A DNA stretch of 64,000 nucleotides from Symbiodinium sp. CCMP2592 (Eukaryota > Sar > Dinophyceae > Suessiales > Symbiodiniaceae). Of this stretch, positions 21,621 to 32,100 are shown one piece after another (position 1 is the stretch's first letter; the number at the start of each line of letters is the position of its first letter). The notes under the pieces are model-generated. The model searched no databases, was not told where the DNA came from, and worked only from the letters and a program-made list of their open reading frames with translations. The stretch lies in assembly GCA_905221615.1 (NCBI GenBank), contig CAJNDT010005874.1:81001-145000 (forward strand), given 5' to 3'. The position numbers were made by a program, and so were the translations under genes.

Positions 21621-22009
21621 AGAGGCCACAAATAGAAAAGGGAGACACACAGACAACCTGCACACACATACACCCAAAGAGACATGCATGTATATCAGTG
21701 CAAAGTGACAATATGCAAACTGATAGAAGAACACAGGTATAATGCACGAGTGCATGCACACCCCGCAGGCACGCCCACACGTCCACCCACGCGCATTGGT
21801 CACGCATGTACGTGCACATGCAGACACACAAATGCGCATGCTTGTGCAGAGCCGGCTGGGAAGGGAGGGGGAGGAGCAGGCAAAGCATCGAAGGCCAAGG
21901 GAAGGTGAGGACAGGAAGGGAAGGCACGATGTAATTGTTGCGAGTTCGGGCATGTTCTCTTATATGGCAGATCGAGCGAGAAGATGCGGTAGAGGCAGAA
22001 AAAAAGAAG

Positions 22010-22063
22010 AAACAGAGAGAGAGAGAGAGATACGCAGAGAGAGAGAGAGAGAGGGTGCGACAG

Positions 22064-22118
<55 letters not shown>

Positions 22119-22150
22119 CACAGAGGGAGAGAGAGGGAGAGAGAGGGAAA
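22010..22150. repeat. (AG)n-rich compound microsatellite
   Basis: Interrupted AG runs with ACAG and GGAG variants. The Arg/Glu-repeat frame through it is not considered coding. Confidence 0.9.
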
Positions 22151-22668
22151 CCGAAGCCGAAACCGTCCTTGACCTCAGGCCGGGCGAAAAAGCCGCGAAA
22201 ACTAAATCAAAACAAAAAAACGCGCGCGAGCGCGCCGAGAGGCGCGCAGAGAGGCCTGAGAGAGGCGAAAGCGATGGAGAGAGGGAGTATGTGTGAGGTT
22301 AGAGCGAGAGCGTGGCAAGGGACGAAGATAGAGCAAGAACGAGCGGCGAAAGGGCTGGAACGGAAATGGGAAGAGAAGGGCACTGCTTTTCAATAAGCTA
22401 TAGGCGACTCGAGGATCACAAGCAAGATGAAAACACTCACTATCATCTATCTCGGGTGGCGGTCGAGGAGAGGAACTCGCGCGCCTCTCTTCTCTAGGCA
22501 CTATATATAATATATTCTATATATCTAGATTCTGTCGAGCCCATCTCTGTCTGCTGTATAGACACCATTATCCGTCTATACCGACTACTAGATACGGAAG
22601 ATATGTATCATATAGATGATCGTCTAGAAATACGCTAGAGATATCGAAGACCTCAGAAACTGTCTTCT

Positions 22669-22785
<117 letters not shown>

Positions 22786-22848
22786 ACTGCATGTATCCTT
22801 ATCTATCCGTCTCTGCAACCAAGTCTCGCGATTGTCTTCATACTGAAG

Positions 22849-22997
22849 TGCCGGGTCCAGAACTTTGCCGTTTGGTTCGGCCTCAAATGCTCGTCTTGGT
22901 GCGGGCTCAACGTTGGGTGTTCGGGGAGATCAGCTTCAGCGAGCATCGGTTTCTCGGAGAAGCCGTCTGTGGCAGAAGGCAACTGCATGCTGGAAAG
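22849..22997 (+). CDS. exon with KCSSW motif
   Basis: The frame reads [34 protein letters not shown] and [12 protein letters not shown]-x-K-C-S-S-W-C is in the position, and of the form, of motif IV (PCQ-type catalytic cysteine loop) of cytosine-5 methyltransferases, although the Pro is replaced by Lys. The exon ends at AG|GACCGG, a GA-type donor, and joins in phase to 23,361 (ER|VTLLCYL). Catalysis is unproven; the family may be a degenerate relative. Confidence 0.55.
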
Positions 22998-23360
22998 GAC
23001 CGGTGGGAGCAACATCACACAGTCAACTAGACACGCGCTGAATATATGTGCCATACATTCCGAGAAACCTGAAGCCTAGCCTGGGAAATCTTCTATGTGT
23101 GCATCACCAACCTGAAGAAGCCTGGTTGTGATTTCCATAGCAGGCAAGCCAGCTGCCACGTTGTATCGAGTATATATATATAGACTATATAGCTAAACTA
23201 TGCATCCTTCTAGACCAAGAAAACATCATAGAGTAGATCAATGCACATGCAAGCTGCACAACCCTGCCCGGAAGCCCCCAGAGGAACCCGATAAACCCAG
23301 GCAGACCCCAATAATCCTCCGAAGCCCTAAATCCTAAATCCCTTAAGATGCCGGCCACAG

Positions 23361-23481
23361 GGTCACTCTGCTGTGCTACCTCATCACCGCCTGCGGTGGC
23401 TGCTGGATTCTGGAACAGCCAAGTGGATCCTTGATGGAGTACTACCCCACTTGGCGGCATCTGTTGGTTGCTTTGTTCCAG
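23361..23481 (+). CDS. exon with LEQP motif
   Basis: After GGCCACAG the frame reads VTLLCYLITACGGCWILEQP, SGSLMEYYPTWRHLL, and VALFQ before a GTTGAT donor. The buried strand followed by L-E-Q-P mirrors motif VI (ENV-type) of DCM methyltransferases, where the Glu contacts the target cytosine. It joins in phase to 23,627. Confidence 0.55.
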
Positions 23482-23626
23482 GTTGATGGAATGGGAGCCG
23501 TAGGTTCCCCAGTCAGGCATACATTTGGTGCAGATCGATTGCTTTGTGTGTTCCCGCATGCGTCACATTCAGGCAAGCCAGCGATTTGTCATGAAATAAA
23601 TTAAAACATGACTCTACTTCTCTGAG

Positions 23627-23850
23627 GTGAGCCGTGTGGGATGGTACATGGGTGCCTACTACGCAAGCAGCCTCAAGCGCCAGTTTGCATATGCCAACTC
23701 ACCTGCTATCCGACGTCTTGACAGCGGCCAGCTGCAAGTGACACGGGCAAGGCTGCAGAGGTCGGACCGGACAATCAAGACCCGTCGTTCCTACACCAAC
23801 AAATCCGGAAAGCTTTGCTATCAAGGGACGAAGGAGCTGAAAGCCACAGA
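23627..23850 (+). CDS. YMGAYY / GTKELKATE exon
   Basis: After TCTGAG the frame reads VSRVGWYMGAYYASSLKRQF, AYANSPAIRRLDSG, then a basic linker and YTNKSGKLCYQGTKELKATE. The exon ends at a GA-type donor (GACGCT) and joins in phase to 24,224, giving KATEKYPVLFG. From memory this is a hallmark exon of the multicopy family. It probably completes the methyltransferase-like fold and adds a basic segment. Confidence 0.6.
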
Positions 23851-23894
23851 GACGCTAGACTACAATACCTATATATGTCTACACTACTGCACAC

Positions 23895-23951
23895 ATACAT
23901 ACACATATGTATATATATATATATATATACATATGTATATAAGTACATATT

Positions 23952-24015
<64 letters not shown>

Positions 24016-24020
24016 CGTGA
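23895..24020. repeat. (TA)n/(CATA)n intronic microsatellite
   Basis: TA and CATA/TGTA alternation over about 125 bp inside the intron between the 23,627 and 24,224 exons. Confidence 0.95.
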
Positions 24021-24223
24021 TCTGAATAAATATATATATGTACACATTATGTCGATGATCGATGATCGGTCGAGGGTTTATACGGTCGAGGGTTTATATC
24101 TATGTAGCTGGCTAATCTAGATCGAGAGATCATCCCCACGGAGGCAGTCATAAACAACGTAGATGTCATTAAACCCGGCCTACAGTAATCCAATTAAGTG
24201 GTTCTATGCTGTGTGCATCTGAG

Positions 24224-24479
24224 GAAATATCCCGTGCTGTTCGGCCTGGCCATTGCGAAGATCTTTGAGGAGCTGAAGGCCTCCGCCAAAGGATGCCCGG
24301 CAACACCGGGTACCCAAGTCCCAGGGGCTTTGACCAGTTTCTTGGGTATCCCTGAAAGTGCGGAGGCGGATCTGTATGAGTTTGCAAGGCTCGGGGCTGC
24401 CTATGAGTATATTAGAGGAGGCAAGAGTCTTCGGATTCCACAGGAATGGCGGGCCTATCTTCCATACACAATTCCCTAG
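24224..24479 (+). CDS. KYPVLFG exon with possible stop
   Basis: After CATCTGAG the frame reads KYPVLFGLAIAKIFEELKAS, AKGCPATPG, then an amphipathic stretch EADLYEFARLGAAYEYIRGG and SLRIPQEWRAYLPYTIP before TAG at 24,477-24,479. Ordinary coding composition and phase agreement with the preceding exon support it. The TAG may end this gene, in which case the exons from 26.4 kb on belong to a neighbour. Confidence 0.55.
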
Positions 24480-26013
24480 CTATTTCTAGGTCATTTCGTG
24501 CAAGCCAGCTGCTGGTGTGGAAAGCGGGTTCTGGCTTTGTTAATATACATATTGCGTTTTAGAAGCGTTTTTAGCTGATTTTACATGATTTACGCACATC
24601 AGCGCTGGAAGAAAGCAGGTTGGCAGGCCTAAACCCGAAACCTTCCCGACCGAACCCGAAACCTTCCCGATGTAACCCGAACTCCTCCCGATGTAACCCG
24701 AATCCTTCCACCCAACCTGCTTTCTGGCAAAGCGTACGGAACCCATACAAACCCCGTAATCTCCCGAACAGAACCCGTAATCCCCCGTACTGCAAAACCG
24801 GGTTTTGGGCCATGCCATTTTGGGTGCATTTTAGACACCAAATTAAAGATCCGAGCGTCCCTGAACCGTGGTTTGCCCACGTGCTGGGCGGAAGGCATCG
24901 ATCCGTCTGAATCCAAAAGGCAGGCCTCGTGAGAAGTTTCCACTCACCGCATCCATGGATCCTGTGGCGGTTAATTACCAATCAGATGTTGTTGTGACTT
25001 TGGAAACCCCGGTGCTCGTCATCAGCAGGCTTCAGTCAGCTTTGTCCGATCGACAGCTCAGAGCTGCCATGTCGGGCAGGTGGAGTTGTGCTACTTTAGC
25101 GCTAGGCGCCCAGGATGTTACGCAAGAGGCCCTGGCAGCAACCCCCGAAAGATCCGAAGCGGAGATCCTACGAGAACTGAAGGCCGGAGACCGTGCCAGT
25201 GCTTTTGTTTCTAGCAATATATCAGCTTACCTAGCTTTCGTGTCTGGTGTGCTGTAAATATAGTGTAGATCGGTCACCGGTTTCCATTATAGAGTCTTTA
25301 AGATCGAAGAGTAGCGAGGCCACACAATCGTGTGGGGTGATAACTTATCCACAGTGTTATAACGAAAACTCGTGTGTGTGTGTGGACGCCTATATATACA
25401 CACATATATATATATATACATATATATACATATAGATGTATACATATAGATGTATAAGCATGTGTGAGTGTGTGCATGTGCGTGTGCACGCAACTAGTCT
25501 ATCTCTCTCTTCCCATATCCATATATATATATATATATAGATCAGAACGTTTACTTTATTGTACATGTGTACAGGCATATATATACATATATATATATAT
25601 ATATATTATTCATATATATGTGTATAGATGATACGTGTGTATATATATATATATATATCTGTATATATAGACTTCTACGTGTGTGTATGTATGTATACAC
25701 ATGTATCACAGTACATATATATTACGCATGTATATATACTATGTGTATCTAAATGCACATGCTGTGCATGTTGAAAGGGAACACACACATAAACGTTTGT
25801 GTATGCATATACACAAAACGTCATGGACGCAACCATGTGCAGGTCTATGTCTGTAACATTGGATATGTATATATATATGTATATGTCGTTAGGTGTGGTA
25901 GACCTACACCCTGCATGATTACACAGACTGGCCATACGCACACACATATACATATGTGTGGAGCAAGAAAGAGAGAGAAGGTGTTCCTGGACTGTGTGCC
26001 GTATATATAAAAA

Positions 26014-26046
<33 letters not shown>

Positions 26047-26414
26047 CATACTTGTGTGCATATAGAGCCTATATATTCAATAAGGAAACATATGTAACAC
26101 AATATGAACCGTTCAGTTTCCATAGTTGTCTCTGTACTTAGTAAGTATCAAGCCCCAACATAGCTCCCCATCAGGCTGCCTGGGAGAACCTGGCATTGCC
26201 CACGCAACCAACCTGACACGGTTTCTAGGGCTAGGGCTCCTCGCGGATATTTATACAGCATGTATATACATATATATATATATATATAGATACATTTAAA
26301 ACACATCACATACTATACTGAACCTGACATAGGGTTACGCGAGGTTTTGACTGGGTATATTCAAACTTTAGCTATAAGAAGGATTCCAAGCAAGCTGTGG
26401 GATTTGATTGACCG
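24480..26414. other. intron or intergenic; repeats and one weak open frame
   Basis: Contains a 21-bp tandem repeat (24,634-24,717) and long (TA)n/(CATA)n stretches at 25,390-25,680, 25,865-25,890, 26,015-26,046 and 26,262-26,288. An open frame at 24,954-25,257 begins MDPVAVNYQSDVVVTLETPV; it has normal composition but no recognised motif. Confidence 0.4.
24634..24717. repeat. 21-bp tandem repeat (AACCCGAA..TTCCCGA)
   Basis: Four imperfect units of AACCCGAAACCTTCCCGATGT. Antisense frames show a matching seven-residue GY-x-GR repeat. Confidence 0.85.
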
Positions 26415-26522
26415 ATGGATAAACGGTTCCTGTCACAGGCGCTACAGGCTGAACTTGCTATCCTGGACAAGAAGCCCATCCGCATGGCCTCCATTTCGAC
26501 TTTGTCTTTGGACTCCCGAGAG
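26415..26522 (+). CDS. helical exon (AILDKKPIRMASISTLSL)
   Basis: The frame MDKRFLSQALQAELAILDKK continues PIRMASISTLSLDSRE to a GCAAGT (GC-type) donor and joins in phase to 26,793. From memory a coiled segment followed by RMAS-x-x-SLSL is typical of this family. A TGA two codons upstream means the 5' splice boundary is unclear, or this exon is damaged at its start. Confidence 0.45.
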
Positions 26523-26792
26523 GCAAGTGGTGGTATCTAGTAATTGGCCAATCAGCCTATAGAGCTACAATTGTGCTGTGACTGAGCTCCTTCTCATCTA
26601 CACAGAAGATCCTCTTAGAATATATCTATGTATGTATATGTTTACATGTAACTTATCCGATGAATCTCATTGCCCAATCCCCAGCAATTATTACGTCCGG
26701 CAATTAAAAGCCCAAATTTGACCCAAGCAATCGTGTACCGTGACTGTACACATATTCGTAACATGCAGTAACGTAGTGTGATGATTATGCAG

Positions 26793-26867
26793 GATGCACA
26801 GCAAGCCCGACCTTCCGAAGACGAGACGCTGCCTGCCCAGTTCGATGAGCCCTTTGAAAATACGCAG
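26793..26867 (+). CDS. 25-codon acidic exon
   Basis: After TTATGCAG the frame reads DAQQARPSEDETLPAQFDEP and ends FENTQ at a GCAAGG donor. Exactly 75 bp, phase 0 at both ends, disordered composition. Confidence 0.5.
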
Positions 26868-26971
26868 GCAAGGTTGCTAGTAAGCTAGTATCACAGGTAA
26901 ACTCTTACATTGCTATCATCTGATCGGCCGATAATGCAGACTTTTCTCTCATAATCATATTTCCCCTGCAG

Positions 26972-27130
26972 GTCGATGAGCCACCGACACCGGTGCCTCC
27001 TCCAGCCATCCCAGCCGTGGCCCCACCGCCTGAGTCGGGAGGTGTGCCGGCAGTGACTGAGCCCAGCCTCCTATCGAAGAGTGAAGAAGAGGATGAGGAG
27101 GAACAGGAGGAAGAGCAGGGCGAGGAGAGG
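26972..27130 (+). CDS. Pro-rich then Glu-rich exon
   Basis: After CCCCTGCAG the frame reads VDEPPTPVPPPAIPAVAPPP, then SLLSKSEEEDEEEQEEEQG. It is phase 0 and ends at a GCACAC (GC-type) donor; alternative ends at 27,139 or 27,142 are possible. Disordered linker with a long acidic run. Confidence 0.5.
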
Positions 27131-27271
27131 GCACACAAGATGACGTATAAGATCATGCACACACTGTTGTCGGGTTTGATGTGAACTATCCTGCTGTGGG
27201 ATCCTGTACATGCATGTCTCTTGCACTCTTGCGTCAAACTGAACGGTCTGTCTCTCCGTGACATTGATCAG

Positions 27272-27376
27272 GATGAGCCACCGGCCGCTGCAGATCCGAC
27301 GGGATATCCTGTGGGCCTCATCAAGAAGAAGAAGGCTAAGCGCCCTCCGACGAGGCGTGCAACTTGTCCGACTTTG
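27272..27376 (+). CDS. basic exon of the giant gene
   Basis: After GATCAG the frame reads DEPPAAADPTGYPVGLIKKK and KAKRPPTRRATCPTL to a GTGAGC donor. Exactly 35 codons, phase 0. The Lys/Arg cluster is a plausible nuclear localisation signal. Confidence 0.5.
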
Positions 27377-27445
27377 GTGAGCTAGGCCACTGCGTCCCAC
27401 TGTAGTGTACTGTACGTTAATATTGCTATACACGAGTTGTCTAAG

Positions 27446-27610
27446 GAGATGCTGAAGAATGCCGCGAAACAGCGCATTCGCCGCATGGTCAGACCGAAGA
27501 CGAAACGTTCAGACCTAATGGTGCCGGCCTGGGTGGCTGACCAATGGCACAAAGGGACTTCTCAGAAGGAGGCCATGGCCGCCCTCCTTCAGGAAGTGAA
27601 CTGGGACAAG
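27446..27610 (+). CDS. KEMLKNAAKQRIRRM exon
   Basis: After CTAAG the frame reads EMLKNAAKQRIRRMVRPKTK, SDLMVPAWVADQWHKG, and EAMAALLQEVNWDK before a GTCGGG donor. Exactly 55 codons, phase 0. Helical and basic; from memory it lies just upstream of the KDQGWY exon in other copies. Confidence 0.55.
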
Positions 27611-27952
27611 GTCGGGCTCCCCTGATAACCCAACTCTGTAGGTATTCTTAACAAATCCTACTAAAACCTTCAAGCCCTATACACGCTATCGCGACCATAA
27701 TAACTTACGGACGGGTATGTATATACATGTACATGCATAACTTGCATATATTAAGTTCTACATATTCTTACTACATGCATATATGTATCTATGATGATAG
27801 GTATTGTTTCCTTATGCTGTTAAAATATTCTATTTCACTCATAAGATGTTAATACTGCTGATGTTGTACATACAGATATGTATGGCTTATGTATTTTGTA
27901 ACTATCGCGAACATCATACGGTTTGCTCTTATGGTGTGTATATATACAATCC

Positions 27953-27983
<31 letters not shown>

Positions 27984-28071
27984 AATATATACATAGATCG
28001 ATATACAACCCAGCATTTAAAGTTTAGTCTGGCAATTAATTTAATGGGTTTGGGCCAGCCGACCCTGGCAG

Positions 28072-28187
28072 ACATCGTTCCTGAACGAGCTCGAGAAAGT
28101 GGTGAAGCGCACCCGCGAGATCGAGGTTGTGAAGGATCAAGGTTGGTACTCGCAGACTGAGCTGAAGACAGATCTCAAGTGGTCTTC
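28072..28187 (+). CDS. KDQGWY / LKWSS exon
   Basis: After CTGGCAG the frame reads TSFLNELEKVVKRTREIEVV and KDQGWYSQTELKTDLKWSS, with a GTCGAG donor two bases into a Ser codon. Joined to 36,049 across the LINE-bearing intron it gives KWSSQRIAAAVAHCEKNP. That phase match over 7.9 kb is the main evidence that the block between is intronic. Confidence 0.65.
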
Positions 28188-28226
28188 GTCGAGCCCTTAC
28201 ATTTACATGGGCTCTAGGGGCTGCAA

Positions 28227-28247
28227 TGTAATGTAACGGCCCGTTTA
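28227..28247 (+). repeat. left terminal inverted repeat
   Basis: The 21 bases starting TGTAATGTAACGG match the reverse complement of 35,975-35,995 at 20 of 21 positions. Each copy contains the palindrome AACGG-N-CCGTT. Confidence 0.8.
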
Positions 28248-28440
28248 ATAGTGGGGTACCCCCCCCCCCCCCGACCAAAAAAAAAAAATTCTATTTAATA
28301 TGGAACCGGTAGCCCCGGACAGGGGTCAGGGGTCGGTCTGAGTGGCAGGGAATTGGGAGGTGCCGGGGTTTGGGGGCTGGCTTGGGTGCAGGGTCTGCGG
28401 TTCTGCGCGACTGCGCGGTCGGGGGTCGGGGGGGTCTGGG

Positions 28441-28976
28441 CCAGCGCCTGAAACCCTGAACCCTGAACCCTAAACCTTAACGAATCCCAAACTCCTAGAC
28501 CCTATAACAAACCCTAAACCCTAAGCCCTAAACCCTTCCAAAGGGGGGTCGGTCCAGATTCGACCCAAAACTTAATTTTTTATACAAACTTTAGTACTGG
28601 AGATGCCTCTTTTGAGCTAGGGTCCAATCCCCGATTCGGCGGTTCACCCTAGCAGCCCCCCCCAATAATCAAGGTATAGTAGAATAGTAGTACAGTAGTA
28701 GTATAATGCTAGTGCAGTAGTACAATAGTAATACAACAGTAGTACAGTGGTAGTAGTACAATAATAGCACAATAGTAGTACAGTAGTAGTACGATTATAG
28801 TACCATAGTACAATAATAGTACAGTAGTAGTACAGTAGTAGTACAATAATAGTGCAGTAGTACAATAGTAATACAACAGTAGTACAGTGGTAGTACAATA
28901 GTAGTACAGTAGTAGTACCACAGTAGTACAGTAGTACAGTAGTAATACAGTAATAGTACAGAAATAGTACCAATAA
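28441..28976 (+). mobile_element. internally deleted LINE copy (ends only)
   Basis: Bases 28,441-28,484 match the LINE 5' end (29,027-29,070) at 40 of 44 positions. Bases 28,485-28,703 match the LINE 3' end (35,481-35,699) at about 214 of 219 positions without gaps. All coding sequence between is missing. The junction falls exactly where the full element has a 13-bp direct repeat, AAACCCTAAAGAA (29,058-29,070 and 35,468-35,480). The copy ends in a long (AGTAGTAC)-type tail to about 28,976. Confidence 0.8.
28678..28976. repeat. AGT/AGTAC repeat tail
   Basis: Degenerate AGT-AGTAC array of about 300 bp with an internal duplication: a stretch starting AGTGCAGTAGTACAATAGTA occurs near 28,711 and again near 28,853. 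A much shorter tail of the same type ends the full LINE (35,676-35,713). Confidence 0.85.
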
Positions 28977-29122
28977 GCAAAGCATAAAGCCAGTGAGTAC
29001 ATTCCCCCAATAAGCAAAGCATAAAGCCAGCGCCTGAAACCCTAAACCCCGAACCCTAAACCCTAAAGAAAGGCGCTTCGGCTGCAAGTGCATGTTTGCA
29101 AGTTGTTTTGTCAGGACCTCCT

Positions 29123-32100
29123 GACCACACCGCCGCACCTAAAGGGTTCGGCCGTATCACTTCGGCTCGTTGCCGCCATGTCGTCCCAGCCTGGTTCAGG
29201 ATCCACACCGCAGGGCTTCGCCACCAATACTCTGGCAACGCAACAGTTTCTGGAGCAGCGTGCTACATATCAAACCGCGGAGTACAAGGCGGTTCAGGGC
29301 GCTTTTTTCGGCCCGCCGCGGGTCAAGCGTACTGCACCCACTCCGGTGCAAAGCGGCTTGACCACACCGCAGGAAGACTCCGTGGCAGATGAGGTTATGA
29401 GGGAGGCTGAGGAGCACGCAGAGCCACCGGAAGAGCGTAATTTGCTTACGCCTTTTTCTCTGCAGGACCAGGCCGCCTTGGAAGTTACCTTAGGCAGCTT
29501 GGGAGTCAACATCAACGACCAAAACGCCGTCCAGGCCTGGGGCCAAAGGCAGCCAACCAACAATGCCGAGATCTTCAACATGGTTCGTGCATACCATGAA
29601 AAAGTGATCCGGCCAGAGTACTACTCTTTGGTTTGCCAGCTGGAAGCGGGCCTGAAGGCAGTAGATGATCGCTGCTTTCAGTCAAAAAGGAGGTCGCATG
29701 GATGGCTTCGGAGAACAGGCTTTTGCAGAAACATGCCTGTGGTCTCCAGCTCTTGACCACAGGATGGCCGAATGCTCTGAAGCCTGCAGAACGAGTGTAT
29801 ATGATCTCGTGGATGGTTTCGCAAGTCCCTTCCTTGGTGACCTTTCTGAAGATGAGGGGCTATGTCTCCGACCACAACGCCTCGGAGCTGGAAAGGCACA
29901 TGAACGTTTTCGCCCAAGAACCGACCACAGTGCCTCAGTCGGAGGGGTTCTATTCCAGCATGACCTTTCTCAGCTTTAAGAGTTGGGACACGCGGTCTGC
30001 TTTTTTGAACCACTACGGTGGAAGTTCCGGGGTGCCAGTCTATAAGGACGAGAGCACCCCCATTCACAACAAGCATCTGAAGGTGGCACCTTGCAGTCCG
30101 CAGTGGCAGCGCAAGCTAGAGGCGCCGTTGCGTGTTATTTTAAATTGTGTGAACAAACACCCGGAACACAACGCCTCCTCCCGTCTCACCATTTTGTGGA
30201 AGACCCTCACGATTCTGGCTCCTCAGCAAGACGCTGAATTTCACGAGGACCAGACCGCCTGGGCAAGGCTTCACTATGGCCAGGAGGCAGGCGAGTTTGT
30301 TTGCAGGCTTGAGGTTGTTCCGGCTCTCCTCACAATTTTGAATGGCCCACCTTCGGAGTCCGATTCCAAGACCACATCGCTTTGGGAAGAGCAGTGGTAC
30401 CAAACGATGTGGGGGAATCATGCTGAGCTCGATCGAATGGATGCCGAAGCCTTTTCGAGTGCCAAAAAGGATGCAGTCCTTTCTGGAAAGGGCCTTCAGA
30501 AAGGAAAGGGCTAAAGGCACTGGTCTTCGGCCGCGGTGCATACTAGTGCTTACTCTCCGTATCCATTCGAGCTGCATTTTCAAGTTGTGGAAGCGGTCTA
30601 TTTTTCATGGGATGAGTTCTGTGATAAGTACAGAAAAGAAGACCGCAAGGTGGGTGACTACGAAGTGGCCACTGTACAGGGCCGCCCACCAGTGGGGATA
30701 GGGGCTGAGCTCCGATCCGACCACACCGCCACGGACTTTGCAAGTTTCGGCGCCACGCCAGCGGCTTCCACAGCCACGCCGGCGCAAGCCCCAGCCCCGA
30801 CCACACCGCAGACAAAGGGTGGGAAGGGTAAAGGATCCTGAAGTTTTGGTTCCCGAATTTTCGTGGCCCCGCTCGGCCCACAACGCCTTTGCCTGCAGGC
30901 TTTTGGGTTGAGCTTTCCCGACAAGGAGCTTGCAGCACCTTTTGAAATTTTTGAGTGCTCGCCCTTGTCCTGCAATCGGGCTTCGTGGTACTTTGGGAAA
31001 ATCCCGGAGGACCACACCGCCCCTCTCTCCGAATTTGCATGTTTCTCAGGTCTCGATTACAACGCCCTAGGCTCACCCGATAGCCCAAATCAGCTTACTT
31101 CCAAAAAGCGAAATAAGCTTATGCATATAGTCAACGGTAACACTGTCCTTTCACTAGCAGATCTTATCCCGAGCAACAGAACCACAATCTCGATAGCAAA
31201 GCTTCTGGAACAGAGACCTCAGGAATCCCAGTCGCAAGCGCAAGGTTACAGTAGAAGTTTCTTGCTGCAGTGCCGACAGACAAAAGAAGAAGGGTCGTGT
31301 CCGTACGTACCGATCACAACGCAAGCTTTCACCCCCAACAAGCCCAAGCCCTCCCGAACAGGTAGGCGAATTAAAATCAGAACGCGCGATGGAGTAGTTG
31401 TGATTTCTAAGAAACCACGACCACACCGCCTAAATTCAGTAATTCAGCTCCCAATTAATTCACACACACGCCGAAAACCGCCTCCACGAGGCGCGCCGGG
31501 ACCTCCCCCAGGGAGGGACGAAGAGTTTAACCCGAACAAGACGCGGGCACAAACCTCCGAGCGGGGTCCGGGACGCGCGGTGCGCCGCAGGGCGTATCGC
31601 CGCTGGATGCGAGGAGGTACAAAGGTACAGGTGAAGGAGCCGGGCCCTCCCCACCTTGCCCCGTCTCAGCCCCAACACGCCGCCCTTACCAGGGCCCAAT
31701 GGTTCAAGCAAAACATTCACTGGCAGGACCAGTTGAAAAGAAATAAAAAGAAAAAGTCGGTCAAGCATCCGACCACACCGCCTCTCCCGTATGATAGTAA
31801 GATAAAGGTAGGTTCGATCAATGTTCAGGGTTTCGCGGACACCCTAAAGCTTAAGAACGCCATTCTTATGATGCAGGAGCATAAGCTTGATGTTCTTATG
31901 TTATCCGAAACTAAAACCACGTCTTACTATTCGTATCAGTCAGAAAAGCATTTGGTGATACTTTCGGGCAACACAAAGGACAGGTATGCAGGAGTGGGTG
32001 CAATCATTGCGCCGCATCTTCGACCACACCTTTTAGATGTGTTGCAGGTTTCTACTAGATTGCTTCATTTGACTTTTCGGAAAAAGGGCGGTAACATTCA

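Noticed and set aside
24812-24827. GCCATTTTGG resembles part of the dinoflagellate spliced leader (relict of cDNA reinsertion).
   Set aside because: Only about 10 bases match and the following bases differ; no gene start follows.
29682-29690. Programmed -1 frameshift in LINE ORF1.
   Set aside because: The site does not fit a standard slippery heptamer and no downstream structure was evident; a one-base deletion is simpler.
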